From positions 1 to 5,177 of the forward strand of contig JAJPZF010000129.1 of the NCBI GenBank assembly GCA_021204545.1: a stretch of 5,177 bases of DNA. The letters are read 5' to 3'. Source of the DNA: Prevotellaceae bacterium (GTDB lineage: Bacteria; Bacteroidota; Bacteroidia; Bacteroidales; Bacteroidaceae). Within the stretch, counting starts at the first letter, position 1. The number at the start of each line of letters is the position of its first letter. Positions 4,382 through 5,177 of the stretch are shown in pieces. Made by a program: the position numbers and the translations under genes. The notes beneath the pieces are model-generated. The model was not told the origin of the DNA. It did no database searches and saw only the letters and a list, made by a program, of their open reading frames with translations.

Positions 4382-5177
4382 ATGGACAGCGAATTGATTA
4401 AGACTTGCGAAGCGGAAGCACGGAAGTGGCTTGCTTCTCCGATTTACGACGACGACACCAAGGCTGAGGTTAAGGCTATGCTTGAGAGCGAGGACAAGGC
4501 TGCTCTCGTTGACGCTTTCTATCAGAGCCTCGAGTTCGGCACGGGCGGCTTGCGTGGAGTTATGGGCGCAGGCACTAACAGGATGAACAAGTACGTGGTG
4601 GGCAAGGCTACCCAAGGCTTCGCCAACTACATCAACAAGGCTTACCCCGAGGGAGGCAAGAGCGTGGTGGTGGGGCATGACTGCCGCAACAACGGCAGGC
4701 TCTACGCCGAGACCGTGGCAGCCATCTTCAGTGCCAACGGGCTGAAGGTGTACCTCTTCGAGGGACTGCGCCCCACGCCTGAGATATCCTTCGCCATAAG
4801 GAAGCTTGGGGCAGTGGCAGGCGTCAACGTGACGGCGAGCCACAACCCACGAGAGTACAACGGCTATAAGGCTTACTGGGCGGACGGCGCTCAGGTGCTT
4901 GCGCCACACGACACGGGCATCATCGACGAGGTGAACAAGGTCAGGATAGAGGATGTTAGGTTCGAGGGCAACCCTGAGCTTATAAGCATCATCGGGGGCG
5001 AGCTTGACTACGACTACATGTCCGCCGTTAAGGAGGCTATCATCGACCAGGACGTTATCCACAGGCAGCAAGACCTCAACATCGTCTACAGCCCAATGCA
5101 CGGCACGGGCAGGGTGATCGTCCCCCTCTGCCTGCGCAGCTGGGGCTTCCAGAACATCAACGTCGTGCCGCAGCAGA
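4382..5177 (+). CDS. Phosphoglucomutase/phosphomannomutase family protein, N-terminal part
   Basis: The frame runs from ATG at 4382 off the right edge: 265 codons plus one base, roughly half of a family member of about 580 residues. It belongs to the alpha-D-phosphohexomutases, which interconvert hexose 1- and 6-phosphates through a phosphoserine and a bisphosphate intermediate in the cytoplasm. Evidence is FGTGGLRGVMGAGTNRMN (52-69), VVVGHDCRNN (95-104), the active-site loop VTASHNPREYNGYK (150-163) with catalytic Ser153, and YSPMHGTG (236-243). The metal-binding DGD loop and sugar-selectivity loop are beyond the window, so glucose versus mannose preference is open. The family's HDSRNN appears here as HDCRNN, a mild substitution outside the catalytic serine loop. 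It follows the C69 gene by 20 A/T-rich bases with no terminator, and no promoter was seen in that gap, so it is probably read from the nadC promoter. Confidence 0.93.
   Translation, partial: MDSELIKTCEAEARKWLASPIYDDDTKAEVKAMLESEDKAALVDAFYQSLEFGTGGLRGVMGAGTNRMNKYVVGKATQGFANYINKAYPEGGKSVVVGHDCRNNGRLYAETVAAIFSANGLKVYLFEGLRPTPEISFAIRKLGAVAGVNVTASHNPREYNGYKAYWADGAQVLAPHDTGIIDEVNKVRIEDVRFEGNPELISIIGGELDYDYMSAVKEAIIDQDVIHRQQDLNIVYSPMHGTGRVIVPLCLRSWGFQNINVVPQQ

Noticed and set aside
4298..5101. Minus-strand open frame of 267 codons opposite the phosphohexomutase
   Set aside because: The plus strand carries the TASHNP active-site motif and other family blocks; the antisense frame is a shadow.

Overview
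The window looks like chromosomal DNA from a Bacteroidales bacterium, possibly Prevotella-like, with fairly high GC in its genes. Three things point there: promoters of the Bacteroidota type (TTTG about -33, TAnnTTTG about -7), the near absence of Shine-Dalgarno sequences, and protein sequences that read like Bacteroidota orthologues. The genus is an inference.

Left part (1-342, minus strand): the first 47 codons of trpB, preceded by what looks like a complete ribosome-mediated trp attenuator. It has a promoter matching the consensus exactly, a 20-residue leader peptide with two adjacent Trp codons, a terminator hairpin with a U tract, and competing pairings that could act as antiterminator. 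trpB leads the trp operon in many Bacteroidota, so this leader probably controls the biosynthetic genes lying off the left edge.

Middle left (343-774): no credible gene. It holds a 147-bp hairpin-rich element bounded by 15-nt inverted repeats, flanked on both sides by short direct repeats. It resembles dispersed intergenic repeats of Bacteroidota.

Middle (775-1781, minus strand): rlmH (23S rRNA pseudouridine-1915 methyltransferase), followed 14 nt later by a small secreted protein of unknown function. They are probably co-transcribed. A short divergent promoter region with two back-to-back -7 elements separates rlmH from nadC.

Right part (1846-5177, plus strand): nadC (quinolinate phosphoribosyltransferase, NAD synthesis), a secreted C69-family dipeptidase, and the first 265 codons of a phosphohexomutase. 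Gaps are 14 and 20 nt with no terminator, so one transcript is likely, though the three functions are not an obvious pathway.

The genes are mostly ordinary housekeeping functions. The most noteworthy item is the trp attenuator with its three competing copies of an AGGCU motif, followed by the structured intergenic repeat. I saw no defence system, phage, insertion sequence, CRISPR array, tRNA or rRNA.
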